Source: Flavobacterium aerium (GTDB taxonomy: Bacteria > Bacteroidota > Bacteroidia > Flavobacteriales > Flavobacteriaceae). Taken from it: 64,000 bases of DNA. Positions 17,213 through 26,670 of the stretch are shown in pieces. Location: assembly GCF_030766725.1 (NCBI RefSeq), contig NZ_JARQWR010000007.1, positions 62,001-126,000 of the forward strand. Direction: 5' to 3'. Numbering within the stretch: the stretch's first letter is position 1; each line of letters begins with the position of its first letter. Both the position numbers and the translations under genes were made by a program. A model generated the notes under the pieces. The model was given only the letters and a program-made list of their open reading frames with translations, made no database searches and was not told the origin of the DNA.

Positions 17213-18768
17213 TTTTTTTGAATTCTAATTTTAAATCCATTTTACAATACAACAAAACAAATTCTATCATTCTTGTTGTATTGCTTTATGCTATTTGTTA
17301 TTTATTCTTTGACATTACTTTTCAACATGGTGATGATATTGTAATGCAACAAATTGCAAATGGTACAATAACAGGGAAGCCAGATAGTCATTTAGTTTTT
17401 ATTAATTCTATTACAGGTTACTTCCTTAAATTTTTATACGAATACAATAACGATATTTATTGGTATAGCATAATAATGGTTGCTTTACAATCACTATCTG
17501 CTGTTGTAATTGTATTTTTTGTACTAAAAAAAATCAGAAAATGGTATGTAATTCTTTTTACGCTCTGTTTTTTATCCTATTTCATTATTAATATACAATT
17601 TACCTCCATTACAGGGTTACTGAGTATAGCAGGGATTAGTCTTGTAATGCAATTGCATGAAAAAAGCCCTTTTGCTTCTTTCATTTTACCGTTCTTTTTA
17701 TTTTCAGCAGCAATTCTATTACGATTAGAAATGTTCCTGTTTACAATGGCAATAGGTATTATGTATATTCTTTTAGAATACCGAGAAAAAAGAGTTCCAA
17801 TTCTATATAATCGAAAAAATTATATTTTCGGAATTGCATTAGCTTTCCTTTTAGGTTACTCCTACTATTTTCACACGCAGGAATATTCTAGTAAAGAATG
17901 GAAATATTATACTGAATTCAATAAATATAGAAGTCTTTTAAATGATAATCCTCACTTTACAGAATTTGCTATTAATGAAGCAGACCGAGATAATACTTTA
18001 AGATTCCTTCTGGCTTTTCAATATACCAGTAAATACAACTTAGACTATGTGAAACAATTGTATAGAGAACATAGCATACCTACTGCAAAGGAATATTTCT
18101 CAACAGTATACCATACTCTCTTAAACAATAAACCTTTATGGATTTATTTATTGGTCATCATGTTTGCTTTTTATATAATTGACAAAAGAATGTATTGGAT
18201 TCCAATACTTTCCTTCATGGTAATCACTGCTTACATTGCCATTAATCTGATTCCTAAGGACCGGGTTGTCTTACCTTTAATGTTTTGCATTTTCCTTTTT
18301 AGTTTCTATAAATTAGCCGAAGCAAATTTTAAAATACTAACGTTATTATTGTCTACAGCCATTAGTTATTTCCTTTGTTACCTTAACAAAAAAATGATTC
18401 ATGAACCTGCTCCAACTGAAAATAACGCTTTCTATGATATCGACAATTATATCACTGTTGATTATCATTTCACCACCAATCATCCTTTTAAACTGAATCA
18501 ATTAAAAGTAAATACACCCATCTATTCGGGGTGGTTAAATAACTCGCCTTTACAAATTGAAAAATTAAAATCTCTAGGAATTACAGCCACAGTTCCAATC
18601 TCATTAATTGATAATAATGAGATAAATAAAAAAGTAGCTTATCGATTAATGACTAATGATTCTTCTATCCTTATACCATTAAAAAAATATTTAGCAACAG
18701 AGAACAAAAAATTGGTTTTAATTAAATCCAACAATCTTTATTCTTACTATAAAATTGAGCCTATTTAA
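17209..18768 (+). CDS. Polytopic membrane protein, probable GT-C glycosyltransferase
   Basis: 519 aa with about ten to twelve hydrophobic helices and a soluble C-terminal tail from about 395. An acidic pair (HGDDIVMQQ, residues 42-50) lies in the first large extracytoplasmic loop, where GT-C enzymes keep their catalytic Asp. No close family was recognised by eye; the GT-C call rests on topology, the acidic motif and coupling to a GtrB/ArnC-like gene. Could instead be a polymerase or other glycan membrane protein. Starts in an ATGA overlap with the WecD-like gene. Confidence 0.6.
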   Translation: MIFLNSNFKSILQYNKTNSIILVVLLYAICYLFFDITFQHGDDIVMQQIANGTITGKPDSHLVFINSITGYFLKFLYEYNNDIYWYSIIMVALQSLSAVVIVFFVLKKIRKWYVILFTLCFLSYFIINIQFTSITGLLSIAGISLVMQLHEKSPFASFILPFFLFSAAILLRLEMFLFTMAIGIMYILLEYREKRVPILYNRKNYIFGIALAFLLGYSYYFHTQEYSSKEWKYYTEFNKYRSLLNDNPHFTEFAINEADRDNTLRFLLAFQYTSKYNLDYVKQLYREHSIPTAKEYFSTVYHTLLNNKPLWIYLLVIMFAFYIIDKRMYWIPILSFMVITAYIAINLIPKDRVVLPLMFCIFLFSFYKLAEANFKILTLLLSTAISYFLCYLNKKMIHEPAPTENNAFYDIDNYITVDYHFTTNHPFKLNQLKVNTPIYSGWLNNSPLQIEKLKSLGITATVPISLIDNNEINKKVAYRLMTNDSSILIPLKKYLATENKKLVLIKSNNLYSYYKIEPI

Positions 18769-18815
18769 TTCATTTTTAAATTAGAAATACAAGATTAATA
18801 GAACGTTAAATTTTA

Positions 18816-18823
18816 TATTTTTG
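18816..18823 (+). promoter_or_regulatory. -7 promoter element for the wecE-like gene
   Basis: TATTTTTG matches TAnnTTTG, 109 bases before the wecE ATG, in the only gap of the cassette. Confidence 0.45.
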
Positions 18824-18932
18824 ATGAATCAAAATAAACTTCATTAAACGTAGTTTAATCTGTAGCAAACTAAAGTGATTCTCAATATTTAAGTTATTAT
18901 AATAACCCCATTCTATAAAAAATAATACCTCT

Positions 18933-20048
18933 ATGATTCCTTTCAACAAGCCCTATCTTACCGGAAAAGAAACCCATTATATCTATCAGGCTGTAAATTC
19001 TGGTAAAATCTCTGGGAATGGGATGTTTACTCAGAAATGTCAAGCCTTTTTTGAACAAAAATATGGCTTTAAAAAAGCTTTACTAACAACATCTTGTACC
19101 GATGCTTTGGAAATGTGTGCTATCCTGGCAAACATTGAAGTGGGTGATGAAGTTATTATTCCTAGCTATACTTTTGTATCAACAGCCTTAGCTTTTGTAC
19201 GCCAAGGAGCCAAAATAGTCTTTGCTGATTCATATGGGGATAACCCAAATATGGATGTAGATAAAATTGAAGCACTAATTACTCCTAAAACGAAAGCGAT
19301 TGTGCCGGTTCATTATGCAGGTGTCGCTTGTGATATGGATGCCATCATGGCTTTGGCAGCAAAATACGACTTGATCGTTATTGAAGATGCAGCACAAGGA
19401 ATTGATTCTTTTTACAAAGGGAAAGCCTTAGGAGCAATAGGTCATTTGGCAGCATTCTCATTTCATGAAACAAAAAACATTGTTTCTGGAGAAGGCGGAA
19501 TGCTTACGATAAATGACGAGCGTTTTATTCAAAGAGCTGAGATTATTTGGGAAAAAGGAACCAATAGAGCAGAATTCTTTAGAGGAGAAGTAAATAAATA
19601 TGGCTGGGTTGATACTGGATCGTCGTTCTTACCGTCTGAAGTAATTGCAGCCTTTTTATGGGCACAATTAGAAAACCTTGACGATATTCAAACCAAAAGA
19701 AAAATGCTTTGGGAAGCTTACTATAATCAATTTACCCAAATGAATATTGCTAATATTGGTTTGCCTACAACACCTGACTATGCTACAAAGAATGGTCACA
19801 TGTTTTATATCGTTGCCGAAAACATTGAGCACCGTACGCAAATCATTAATCGTCTTAAAGAAAATGGTTACCATGCCGTTTTTCACTATATATCTTTGCA
19901 CAGTAGCCCTTATTATCATGAAAAACATGATGGAAGAGTATTGGCAAATTGTGATCATTTCACCGATTGTCTAGTACGTCTTCCTATGTTCTATGAATTA
20001 TCTGTTGAAGATGTAATGAATATTACAAAAGTGATTCATACACTATAG
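18933..20048 (+). CDS. wecE: dTDP-4-amino-4,6-dideoxygalactose transaminase (WecE/RffA-like)
   Basis: PLP-dependent sugar aminotransferase of the DegT/DnrJ/EryC1/StrS family. It should convert dTDP-4-keto-6-deoxyglucose to dTDP-4-amino-4,6-dideoxygalactose using glutamate. 371 aa, near the E. coli WecE length, with closely matching segments: MIPFNKPYL at the start, VPVHYAGVACDMD (124-136), VIEDAAQGIDS (149-159), the PLP Lys181 in FSFHETKN, EIIWEKGTNRAEFFRG, and VFHYISLHSSP. dTDP-glucose supply genes (rmlA/rmlB) are not in the window. The next gene follows by 10 bases. Confidence 0.9.
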   Translation: MIPFNKPYLTGKETHYIYQAVNSGKISGNGMFTQKCQAFFEQKYGFKKALLTTSCTDALEMCAILANIEVGDEVIIPSYTFVSTALAFVRQGAKIVFADSYGDNPNMDVDKIEALITPKTKAIVPVHYAGVACDMDAIMALAAKYDLIVIEDAAQGIDSFYKGKALGAIGHLAAFSFHETKNIVSGEGGMLTINDERFIQRAEIIWEKGTNRAEFFRGEVNKYGWVDTGSSFLPSEVIAAFLWAQLENLDDIQTKRKMLWEAYYNQFTQMNIANIGLPTTPDYATKNGHMFYIVAENIEHRTQIINRLKENGYHAVFHYISLHSSPYYHEKHDGRVLANCDHFTDCLVRLPMFYELSVEDVMNITKVIHTL

Positions 20049-20058
20049 TAAACACGCA

Positions 20059-21441
20059 ATGATAAAAAACATCCATTTGAATACTGGGCTAATAATTTTA
20101 CTATCTATAACCATAGTAGCTTTCTTAGTCAATTTCACTTTATATCCCTTTGTAGGGTATGATTCTGGGTATTATTTATCAATCATCCGAGAAGTTTATC
20201 ATGGGAAAGTCTATTTTACCGATATAGCCATTCCCTATAATCCTTTGTCTATTCTTCTGATTGGTATTCCACAATTATTTTCAGAACATCCTGACTTTCG
20301 ATTTCACCTGCTCGTCAACATTATAACGATAATTGCTTCGGCAGGTATATTCTATAAAATATTAGGTTATTACAATAAGGATTGGCGCTTAAAAACCATA
20401 TTTAGTCTGCTGTACGTTGCAATCAGCTTGACATTGGATGGAAACCATTTGATGCTAGAACCTTTATCGATCTTCTTTCAGCTGCTTGGGTTACTTTTCT
20501 ATTTACAGTATCGAAATACAGCTCGATTTCAAAATTTATGGATTACTGGTTTTTGTATCGGTTTATCCTTTTTAGCAAAGCAATATGGATTATTCATTCT
20601 ATTACCGATTGGGGTTGATATTCTCCTTCGAAAAAAACACATTCTTAAAGAAACATTCTCAATTGGTATTACATTACTGTTACCAATACTTTTACTTTGG
20701 ATATATTATATCACTAAAGGAGTAAGTCTATCAGAATTTATACATTATATTCTGGGTAAAGGAGTTCATTTTGATGTTGGCGTAGGTACAGGAGTGGATC
20801 AAAAACTTAGCTTCTCCACTTTCAAACACACAATTTATAGGAATCCATACATTCTACTGGTCCCTATTCTTTTCTTTTTTAATTATAAAAAAATAACCAA
20901 AGAGAACTATTTTATAATTCTTCTTCCCATTGCCTCATTCAGTGTGCTTCTATTGGCTGCATACGATCATTATTTCCAATATATAATTCCTTATTACCTG
21001 TTACTTTTCGTCTATGCAATATCCATCATCGATAAAAAGAAATGGAATTTAATTATTCTACTTATACTTATTTTCACCACCATTCGAATTATGAGTATGG
21101 GATATAAGCAATTCAGAAATAATGAGATTGAATTTAATACTCAGAAAAAAGAAGTTCAAATTATCAAAGCACTAGTTCCAGAACAATCCGAAGTCTACTT
21201 GGATGGAGTTTCGCCAGCACTATATTATCTCTGTGATTTTAAATCTATTCAATTAAAAAAAATAGGTTTTACATTTCCAGGCTACTTTTATCCCGAAACT
21301 ATCATAAATAATATGAATTCGGGAGCATATTTAATCGTAAGTGAGGAACATCAAAGCCAATATGATGTATTTTTGCAGCAGGCAATCAAAACGCCACTAA
21401 CGTTAAATGATAAAAAATTCTTCATCTACAAAAAACAATAG
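20059..21441 (+). CDS. GT-C family glycosyltransferase (PMT/ArnT-like)
   Basis: 460 aa with about ten helices. The first extracytoplasmic loop carries VGYDSGYYLSIIREVYHGK and DIAIPYNPLS, the layout of GT39/ArnT-like enzymes that use polyprenyl-phosphate sugars, with an Asp at the usual catalytic place. SLTLDGNHLMLEPLSIFF resembles the second conserved loop. The C-terminal 100 residues are soluble. Likely transfers the lipid-linked sugar made by the upstream GT2 to LPS in the periplasm (inference). Confidence 0.72.
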   Translation: MIKNIHLNTGLIILLSITIVAFLVNFTLYPFVGYDSGYYLSIIREVYHGKVYFTDIAIPYNPLSILLIGIPQLFSEHPDFRFHLLVNIITIIASAGIFYKILGYYNKDWRLKTIFSLLYVAISLTLDGNHLMLEPLSIFFQLLGLLFYLQYRNTARFQNLWITGFCIGLSFLAKQYGLFILLPIGVDILLRKKHILKETFSIGITLLLPILLLWIYYITKGVSLSEFIHYILGKGVHFDVGVGTGVDQKLSFSTFKHTIYRNPYILLVPILFFFNYKKITKENYFIILLPIASFSVLLLAAYDHYFQYIIPYYLLLFVYAISIIDKKKWNLIILLILIFTTIRIMSMGYKQFRNNEIEFNTQKKEVQIIKALVPEQSEVYLDGVSPALYYLCDFKSIQLKKIGFTFPGYFYPETIINNMNSGAYLIVSEEHQSQYDVFLQQAIKTPLTLNDKKFFIYKKQ

Positions 21442-21474
21442 TTTAGAAATAGATGATTATAAAATATACATACC

Positions 21475-22035
21475 ATGAACGAAGAAATCCACAAAGCCTT
21501 TGAAGTACTCCAAAACGGAGGTATTATTCTTTATCCTACTGATACTGTTTGGGGAATTGGCTGTGATGCGACTAATGAAGAAGCGGTTGCCAAAATATAT
21601 AAACTAAAGCAAAGAGAAGAAAGTAAAAGTATGATTGTTTTGGCCAATGGCGAAAAAATGATGTATTCTATTTTCAAAGACATTCCAGAAGTAGCTTGGC
21701 AAATCATCGATTTATCTGAAAATCCAACAACTTTAATATTGGATGCTCCACGAAATGTAGCCAAAAATGTTATCGCACCCGATAATACATTAGGCATCCG
21801 AATTGTAAAAGAACCATTCTGTTTCAAATTACTGGAACGATTAAAAAAACCATTAGTTTCAACTTCAGCCAATATTAGCGGACAACCTACACCGAAATCT
21901 TTCAAAGAAATAAGCAAAGAGATTTTGGAAGGCGTAGACTATGTTGTAAATTTGCATCACGATAGAATTGCGGGTAAACCATCAACCATCATAAAGTTGG
22001 GCAATGATTCGCAGGTAAAAGTGATACGACGTTAA
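21475..22035 (+). CDS. tsaC: L-threonylcarbamoyladenylate synthase (TsaC/YwlC/Sua5 family)
   Basis: Makes threonylcarbamoyl-AMP from Thr, bicarbonate and ATP for t6A37 modification of ANN-decoding tRNAs. 186 aa, the short TsaC form. Motifs: [17 protein letters not shown] (about 19-35), the [11 protein letters not shown] basic motif (43-53) and [15 protein letters not shown] (about 128-142). Its stop codon overlaps the cca start by one base (TAATG), so the two tRNA-maturation genes are translationally coupled. Confidence 0.93.
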   Translation: MNEEIHKAFEVLQNGGIILYPTDTVWGIGCDATNEEAVAKIYKLKQREESKSMIVLANGEKMMYSIFKDIPEVAWQIIDLSENPTTLILDAPRNVAKNVIAPDNTLGIRIVKEPFCFKLLERLKKPLVSTSANISGQPTPKSFKEISKEILEGVDYVVNLHHDRIAGKPSTIIKLGNDSQVKVIRR

Positions 22036-23471
22036 TGAAGAAAGACCTAAACTATAAAGAAGCTTTAAGCAATACAATTTTTGAAATAATTTCACAAGCA
22101 GCAAGTGAACTAAATGTTGACTGTTATGTAATTGGTGGATTTGTTAGAGATCATATTTTACAAAGAAATACGGCTAAAGATATTGATATTGTTGCGGTAG
22201 GAAGTGGTATTGAATTGGCTTTAAAAGTTTCTGAATTATTACCCAAGAAACCTAAGGTTCAAGTTTTCAAAACCTATGGAACTGCCATGTTGCGCTATGA
22301 GGATGTTGAAGTAGAATTTGTTGGAGCGCGTAAAGAATCCTATCATTTTGACAGTAGGAATCCTGTTGTTGAAAATGGAACATTACAAGACGATCAAAAC
22401 CGTCGTGATTTCACCATCAACGCACTAGCCATCTCTTTAAATAAAGATAATTACGGTGCTCTTTTAGATCCTTTCAATGGTATTGAAGATTTAAACAACA
22501 AAATAATCCGTACACCATTAGATCCAGACATTACTTACTCTGATGATCCATTGCGTATGATGAGAGCCATTCGTTTTGCCACGCAATTGAATTTTAGAAT
22601 TGAAACAGAATCCTTAGATGCTATTACCCGAAATAAAGAACGTATTGCTATTATTTCAGGAGAACGTATTGTAGATGAATTAAACAAAATTCTTTCTACA
22701 CCAAAACCGTCTGTTGGCTTCATATTATTACATAAAACAGGTTTACTCCACCTCATCATTCCTGAGTTAACAAACTTACAAGGAGTTGAAGAGGTAGAAG
22801 GACAAACCCATAAAGATAATTTCTACCATACACTCGAAGTTGTCGATAATATTTCACAAAATACTGATGATGTATGGTTACGTTGGTCAGCATTACTACA
22901 TGATATTGGTAAAGCGCCTACAAAACGTTTCCATAAAAAAATTGGATGGACCTTCCATGGTCATGAATTTTTAGGGGGTAAAATGGTCAAAAAATTATTT
23001 GAGCGTTTGCACATGCCTTTAAATCAAAAAATGAAGTTCGTTCAAAAGATGGTTACACTAAGTTCTAGGCCTATTGTTCTTGCGGATGATATTGTAACGG
23101 ATTCTGCTGTGCGACGATTAATTTTTGATGCAGGAGAAGATGTAGAAGATTTGATGACATTATGTGAAGCAGATATCACGACAAAGAATCCAACAAAATT
23201 CAAAAAATACCATCATAACTTCAAAATTGTACGTCAAAAAATTGTTGAGGTAGAAGAGCGCGATCATGTTCGTAAATTCCAACCACCCATAACAGGGGAA
23301 GAAATCATGGCAATTTTTAATATTCCACCTTCTCGTGAAATTGGAGTGATTAAAGAAGCGATTAAAGAAGCCATTCTGGAAGGAGAAATCCCAAATGAAT
23401 ATGAAGCAGCTTATGCATTCATGATGAAAAAAGCTCAAAAATTAGGCTTAACCATCGGCAACTCAAAATAA
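22035..23471 (+). CDS. cca: CCA tRNA nucleotidyltransferase with HD domain
   Basis: Adds or repairs the 3' CCA of tRNA. 478 aa. Nucleotidyltransferase head: [11 protein letters not shown] (31-41), [10 protein letters not shown] with catalytic Asps, and the [14 protein letters not shown] flexible-loop motif. [18 protein letters not shown] is the NTP-selecting neck region. An HD phosphohydrolase domain follows with [16 protein letters not shown] (about 285-300). Tightly coupled to tsaC upstream and 10 bases before the heme A synthase gene. Confidence 0.95.
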   Translation: MKKDLNYKEALSNTIFEIISQAASELNVDCYVIGGFVRDHILQRNTAKDIDIVAVGSGIELALKVSELLPKKPKVQVFKTYGTAMLRYEDVEVEFVGARKESYHFDSRNPVVENGTLQDDQNRRDFTINALAISLNKDNYGALLDPFNGIEDLNNKIIRTPLDPDITYSDDPLRMMRAIRFATQLNFRIETESLDAITRNKERIAIISGERIVDELNKILSTPKPSVGFILLHKTGLLHLIIPELTNLQGVEEVEGQTHKDNFYHTLEVVDNISQNTDDVWLRWSALLHDIGKAPTKRFHKKIGWTFHGHEFLGGKMVKKLFERLHMPLNQKMKFVQKMVTLSSRPIVLADDIVTDSAVRRLIFDAGEDVEDLMTLCEADITTKNPTKFKKYHHNFKIVRQKIVEVEERDHVRKFQPPITGEEIMAIFNIPPSREIGVIKEAIKEAILEGEIPNEYEAAYAFMMKKAQKLGLTIGNSK

Positions 23472-23481
23472 AAAAATTATA

Positions 23482-24492
23482 ATGAAAAAATATTTCAATT
23501 CTGCTGCAAAAACTACATTAATATTAGTGTATTTAGTAATCGTTGCTGGAGCTTTAGTTCGTATGACTGGCTCTGGAATGGGATGTCCAGACTGGCCAAA
23601 ATGCTTTGGATACTATATTCCGCCAACCGATATTTCAGAAATTGAATGGAGCCCAAATCATGAATTTAAAAAAGGCCAGATTATTATTCATGAAGAAAAA
23701 CTGGTAGTAGCCAAAGAAACCTTTACAACCTCAACTACCTTTGAGGATGTACATTGGGAACCTTATACCAAACATGATTATGCTTCTTTTAATGCAATGC
23801 ATACCTGGATTGAGTACATCAATCGATTGTGTGGTGCACTAGCCGGTATGGCAACATTTGCCATGGCTATATTTTCTTTTTCTTTTTGGAAAGAGAAAAA
23901 AGCAATTGTACTCCTATCTTGGCTCGCTGTATTTATGATGGGATTTCAGGCATGGCTTGGAGCAACAGTAGTATACTCTGTACTTGCTCCTGTACGCATT
24001 ACGGTACACATGGTGATGGCTTTACTGATTGTAGCGGTGATATTATACATTTTGCATTTAGCAAATCGTAAACCGATTACCTTCGTCAAAAATCGACTAT
24101 TTCAAAACGTAGTAGTGATTTCAATAATACTTACTCTTATACAGGTTGTATTAGGAACTCAAGTGCGTCAATTAGTAGATGAGCAAGTAAAAGCAGTAGG
24201 ATACAATCCTGCTTTATGGCTCGACAATCCAACCGTTACGTTCTATATTCATCGTACTTTCTCTTTTATCGTATTGGGTATAAATTTATTCTTATATCTT
24301 CAGAATAAGAAATTGAAATTAGGATACCAAAAAATAAACTGGGTGTTATTACTTCTTATTATTGAGGTAATTTCTGGTGTTGGAATGTACTATTTTGATT
24401 TTCCATTTGGATTACAAGCCATACATTTAGTAATCGCTTCCATCCTATTTGGAGTTCAATTTTATTTAATTTTGGAAACAAGAAGAAAATAA
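23482..24492 (+). CDS. ctaA: Heme A synthase, COX15/CtaA family
   Basis: Polytopic inner-membrane enzyme that converts heme O to heme A for cytochrome oxidase. 336 aa with about eight helices. Conserved parts: VAGALVRMTGSGMGCPDWPK (21-40) with the typical Cys, FNAMHTWIEYINRLCG with helix His, the HMVMAL helix, TQVRQLVDE, and YIHRTFSFIVLG plus AIHLVIASILFG near the end. Neither ctaB nor cox genes lie in the window. Likely last gene of the tsaC-cca-ctaA run, with the Crp gene 10 bases downstream. Confidence 0.92.
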   Translation: MKKYFNSAAKTTLILVYLVIVAGALVRMTGSGMGCPDWPKCFGYYIPPTDISEIEWSPNHEFKKGQIIIHEEKLVVAKETFTTSTTFEDVHWEPYTKHDYASFNAMHTWIEYINRLCGALAGMATFAMAIFSFSFWKEKKAIVLLSWLAVFMMGFQAWLGATVVYSVLAPVRITVHMVMALLIVAVILYILHLANRKPITFVKNRLFQNVVVISIILTLIQVVLGTQVRQLVDEQVKAVGYNPALWLDNPTVTFYIHRTFSFIVLGINLFLYLQNKKLKLGYQKINWVLLLLIIEVISGVGMYYFDFPFGLQAIHLVIASILFGVQFYLILETRRK

Positions 24493-24502
24493 AAACATTT
24501 GG

Positions 24503-25063
24503 ATGATTAACACAATAATACAATCCATCTATCCACTGCCTGAGCAATCGTTAGCCAAACTAACTGAAACCATTGATCTTGTTACCTTACCCAAAGGGCA
24601 TTTACTCTTTAAAGCTGATAAAATCGCAACCAATATCTATTTTATTAAAAAAGGGATTGCACGCGCTTTCTGTCATGAGGTTGATAATGAAGTAACATTC
24701 TGGTTTGGTATGGAAGGTGATATTGTTCTTTCCTACAATAGTTATATCAGCCTAAAACCAGGCTATGAGAATATTGAATTATTAGAAAATTCAGAATTAT
24801 TTGTTTTAAAATCAGCGACTCTTCAAGCCCTATATAATGAAGATATTCATATTGCCAATTGGGGTCGGAAATTTGCTGAGCAAGAATTAATCAAAACAGA
24901 AGATCGCTTTATTTCTAGTCAATCAAAAAATGCAACTACACGTTATACCGAATTAATCAACACAACTCCTGATATTTTAAAAAGAGTACAATTAGGTTAT
25001 ATTGCTTCATACTTGGGGATTACTCAGGTTTCTCTAAGCCGTATTCGCGCCGTTCAAAAATAA
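24503..25063 (+). CDS. Crp/Fnr family transcriptional regulator
   Basis: 186 aa. Cyclic-nucleotide-binding-like beta barrel in residues 10-115 (FIKKGIARAFC, VTFWFGMEGDIVLS) and a C-terminal winged helix-turn-helix with IASYLGITQVSLSRIRA (about 166-182). No Fnr-type cysteine cluster and no complete cAMP-contact motif, so the ligand is unknown; this is the common short Bacteroidota form. It lies 73 bases before the SMR exporter gene in the same orientation and may control it (inference). Confidence 0.88.
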   Translation: MINTIIQSIYPLPEQSLAKLTETIDLVTLPKGHLLFKADKIATNIYFIKKGIARAFCHEVDNEVTFWFGMEGDIVLSYNSYISLKPGYENIELLENSELFVLKSATLQALYNEDIHIANWGRKFAEQELIKTEDRFISSQSKNATTRYTELINTTPDILKRVQLGYIASYLGITQVSLSRIRAVQK

Positions 25064-25108
25064 AATCATTTTTTATCAAATGTTAAATTCAGTCTGCTAA
25101 TTTATAAA

Positions 25109-25116
25109 GACCTTTG
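25109..25116 (+). promoter_or_regulatory. Weak -7-like element before the SMR exporter
   Basis: GACCTTTG matches TAnnTTTG at seven of eight informative positions, 20 bases before the ATG at 25137. I looked for guanidine riboswitch features in this leader and saw none. Confidence 0.35.
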
Positions 25117-25136
25117 TCCTCATAAATAATCAAGAT

Positions 25137-25466
25137 ATGAACTGGATAATGTTAATAATAGCAGGGCTATTTGAAGTAGGATTTGCTACTTGTTTAGGAA
25201 AAACAAAAGAAGCAACAGGAACAACAGCAACCTTATGGTTTGCAGGCTTTTTTGTCTGTTTAACAATTAGTATGATATTATTATATCGTGCCTCGCAGAC
25301 TCTTCCTATCGGGACTGCCTATGCAGTATGGACTGGAATTGGTGCAGTGGGAACAGTATTAATGGGGATTCTGATTTTTAAGGAGCCTGCAGATTTCTGG
25401 AGAGTATTTTTCATCAGTACATTAATTTGCTCCATCATCGGATTGAAATTTGTTGCTGCACACTAA
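25137..25466 (+). CDS. SMR family exporter, Gdx/SugE type
   Basis: 109 aa, four transmembrane helices, small multidrug resistance family. Glu13 in IAGLFEVGFATCLGKTKEA is the coupling carboxylate. LPIGTAYAVWTGIGAVGTVL (about 61-80) is the family signature; Lys18-region and helix 2 resemble the SugE/Gdx subfamily that exports guanidinium more than the EmrE type. A partner SMR gene is absent, suggesting a homodimer. Followed by a strong bidirectional terminator. Confidence 0.85.
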   Translation: MNWIMLIIAGLFEVGFATCLGKTKEATGTTATLWFAGFFVCLTISMILLYRASQTLPIGTAYAVWTGIGAVGTVLMGILIFKEPADFWRVFFISTLICSIIGLKFVAAH

Positions 25467-25492
25467 AAAACAGTAAACTCATCTATATAAAT

Positions 25493-25530
25493 AAGGCGTT
25501 ATTCTTTTATTAGAATACCGCCTTTCTTTT
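25493..25530. terminator. Bidirectional terminator between exporter and LytTR regulator
   Basis: Inverted repeat of about 12 bp with one mismatch (25493-25504 with 25513-25524) containing GGCG/CGCC, followed by T-rich sequence; it separates two convergent units. Confidence 0.65.
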
Positions 25531-25535
25531 TGTAT

Positions 25536-26294
25536 TTATTCGATCCAGCTTTTAAAAGCATTAACCTTTTCCCGACTCACAATCACCTCATCTTCTTTGT
25601 AGGTTGGCAAAATTACTTTCAATCTGGAATTACTATAGAGTACTATTTCTCGTATGGCTTGCAAAGGAATGATGAATTTCCGACTAATTCGGAAAAATGA
25701 TTTCGGATTTAATTCACATTCCAACTGTTCTAATGTGTTTTCAATGAGATAATTTCGGTTATCAATCGTATGAATATAGGTTCCTTTATTCTCGCTATAG
25801 AAACACTCAATTTCTTCAATCATGATTACCTTCAAGTGTTGTCCTACTTTAATGGTAAATCGTTTTTTATATTCTTTATCCAAAGTATTATTCAACATCT
25901 TTTTGATCTGATCAAAATCAAAGTTGAATGGTACCGCAGCTTTCGGCAATCTTTCTTGATATTTCTGTATCGCTATTTCCAAGTCTTCATCATCAATAGG
26001 TTTTAACAGGTAATCAATACTATTTAATTTGAATGCTTTTAATGCATATTCATCATAAGCTGTAGTAAAGATAATGGCGCTTTTAATTTCTACATTTTCA
26101 AAAATTTCAAAAGACAATCCATCGGATAATTGTATATCTAAAAAAATCAAATCAGGATGTGCATTATTTTTAAACCAAGTAATGGCTTGTTCAACAGAAT
26201 GCAACATCACACTTACATCCAGAGAAAGTTTAGATAATTTTCTTTGAAGCAAACGGGCTGCTGGTTTTTCATCTTCAATAATGATAATATTCAT
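25536..26294 (-). CDS. LytTR-family response regulator
   Basis: 252 aa. Receiver domain 1-115: acidic pair in IIIEDEKPAARLL (7-9), phospho-acceptor Asp53 in LIFLDIQLSDG, Thr in IFTTAYDEYALKAF, Lys98 in YLLKPID. LytTR DNA-binding domain about 145-250, with IECFYSENKGTYIHT and FFRISRKFIIPLQAI, the beta-strand region that reads DNA. Last gene of a minus-strand unit with the 2TM protein, the LytS-type kinase and a small secreted protein. Direct repeats fitting the LytTR site pattern occur at 28734-28763 and 30993-31022, so autoregulation and control of the neighbouring receptor are likely. Confidence 0.93.
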   Translation of the reverse strand: MNIIIIEDEKPAARLLQRKLSKLSLDVSVMLHSVEQAITWFKNNAHPDLIFLDIQLSDGLSFEIFENVEIKSAIIFTTAYDEYALKAFKLNSIDYLLKPIDDEDLEIAIQKYQERLPKAAVPFNFDFDQIKKMLNNTLDKEYKKRFTIKVGQHLKVIMIEEIECFYSENKGTYIHTIDNRNYLIENTLEQLECELNPKSFFRISRKFIIPLQAIREIVLYSNSRLKVILPTYKEDEVIVSREKVNAFKSWIE

Positions 26295-26347
26295 TGCTTT
26301 ATTTATAAATTAAAAATGGATTAATTTCTTTTCAAATGGATCTCAAA

Positions 26348-26662
26348 TTACTCCCACTTTTCTCTCTTTTCTTCTTCCATCAATTTTTTAATTTTCTTCT
26401 CCTCCCAATTTTTTCCAAAAATCATATTCGGAATAAAGGTAGTCGCTGCATGAATCACAAGACCAATGCCCCAGCAAAAAGCAGTAATAAAATTACTATA
26501 CTTAAAATACGATTCGCCCGGTTCCAAGTGGTTTATATTATATACAACGATAAATGCATTAACAACCAAGTATACCACAAAATGCGTATAGAAACCACGT
26601 ATTTTTTTCACTTGCTCTTGCGCTTTTAAATAGCGTTCTTCATTTTGATAATTACGTTCCAT
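26348..26662 (-). CDS. 2TM domain protein
   Basis: 104 aa. A coiled, basic N-terminal helix (YLKAQEQVKKIRGFYTHF) precedes two membrane helices (about 31-50 and 60-82), and a charged tail follows (NWEEKKIKKLMEEE). This is the 2TM domain layout often seen next to Bacteroidota LytS-type kinases. The same module is fused to the C-terminus of the neighbouring kinase, 8 bases upstream. Probably a membrane partner of the kinase; biochemical role not known. Confidence 0.8.
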   Translation of the reverse strand: MERNYQNEERYLKAQEQVKKIRGFYTHFVVYLVVNAFIVVYNINHLEPGESYFKYSNFITAFCWGIGLVIHAATTFIPNMIFGKNWEEKKIKKLMEEEKREKWE

Positions 26663-26670
26663 AATTTTAC

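Noticed and set aside
25064..25136. Guanidine riboswitch before the Gdx/SugE-type gene
   Set aside because: No paired ACGR-loop hairpins or ykkC-like conserved parts in the 73-base leader.
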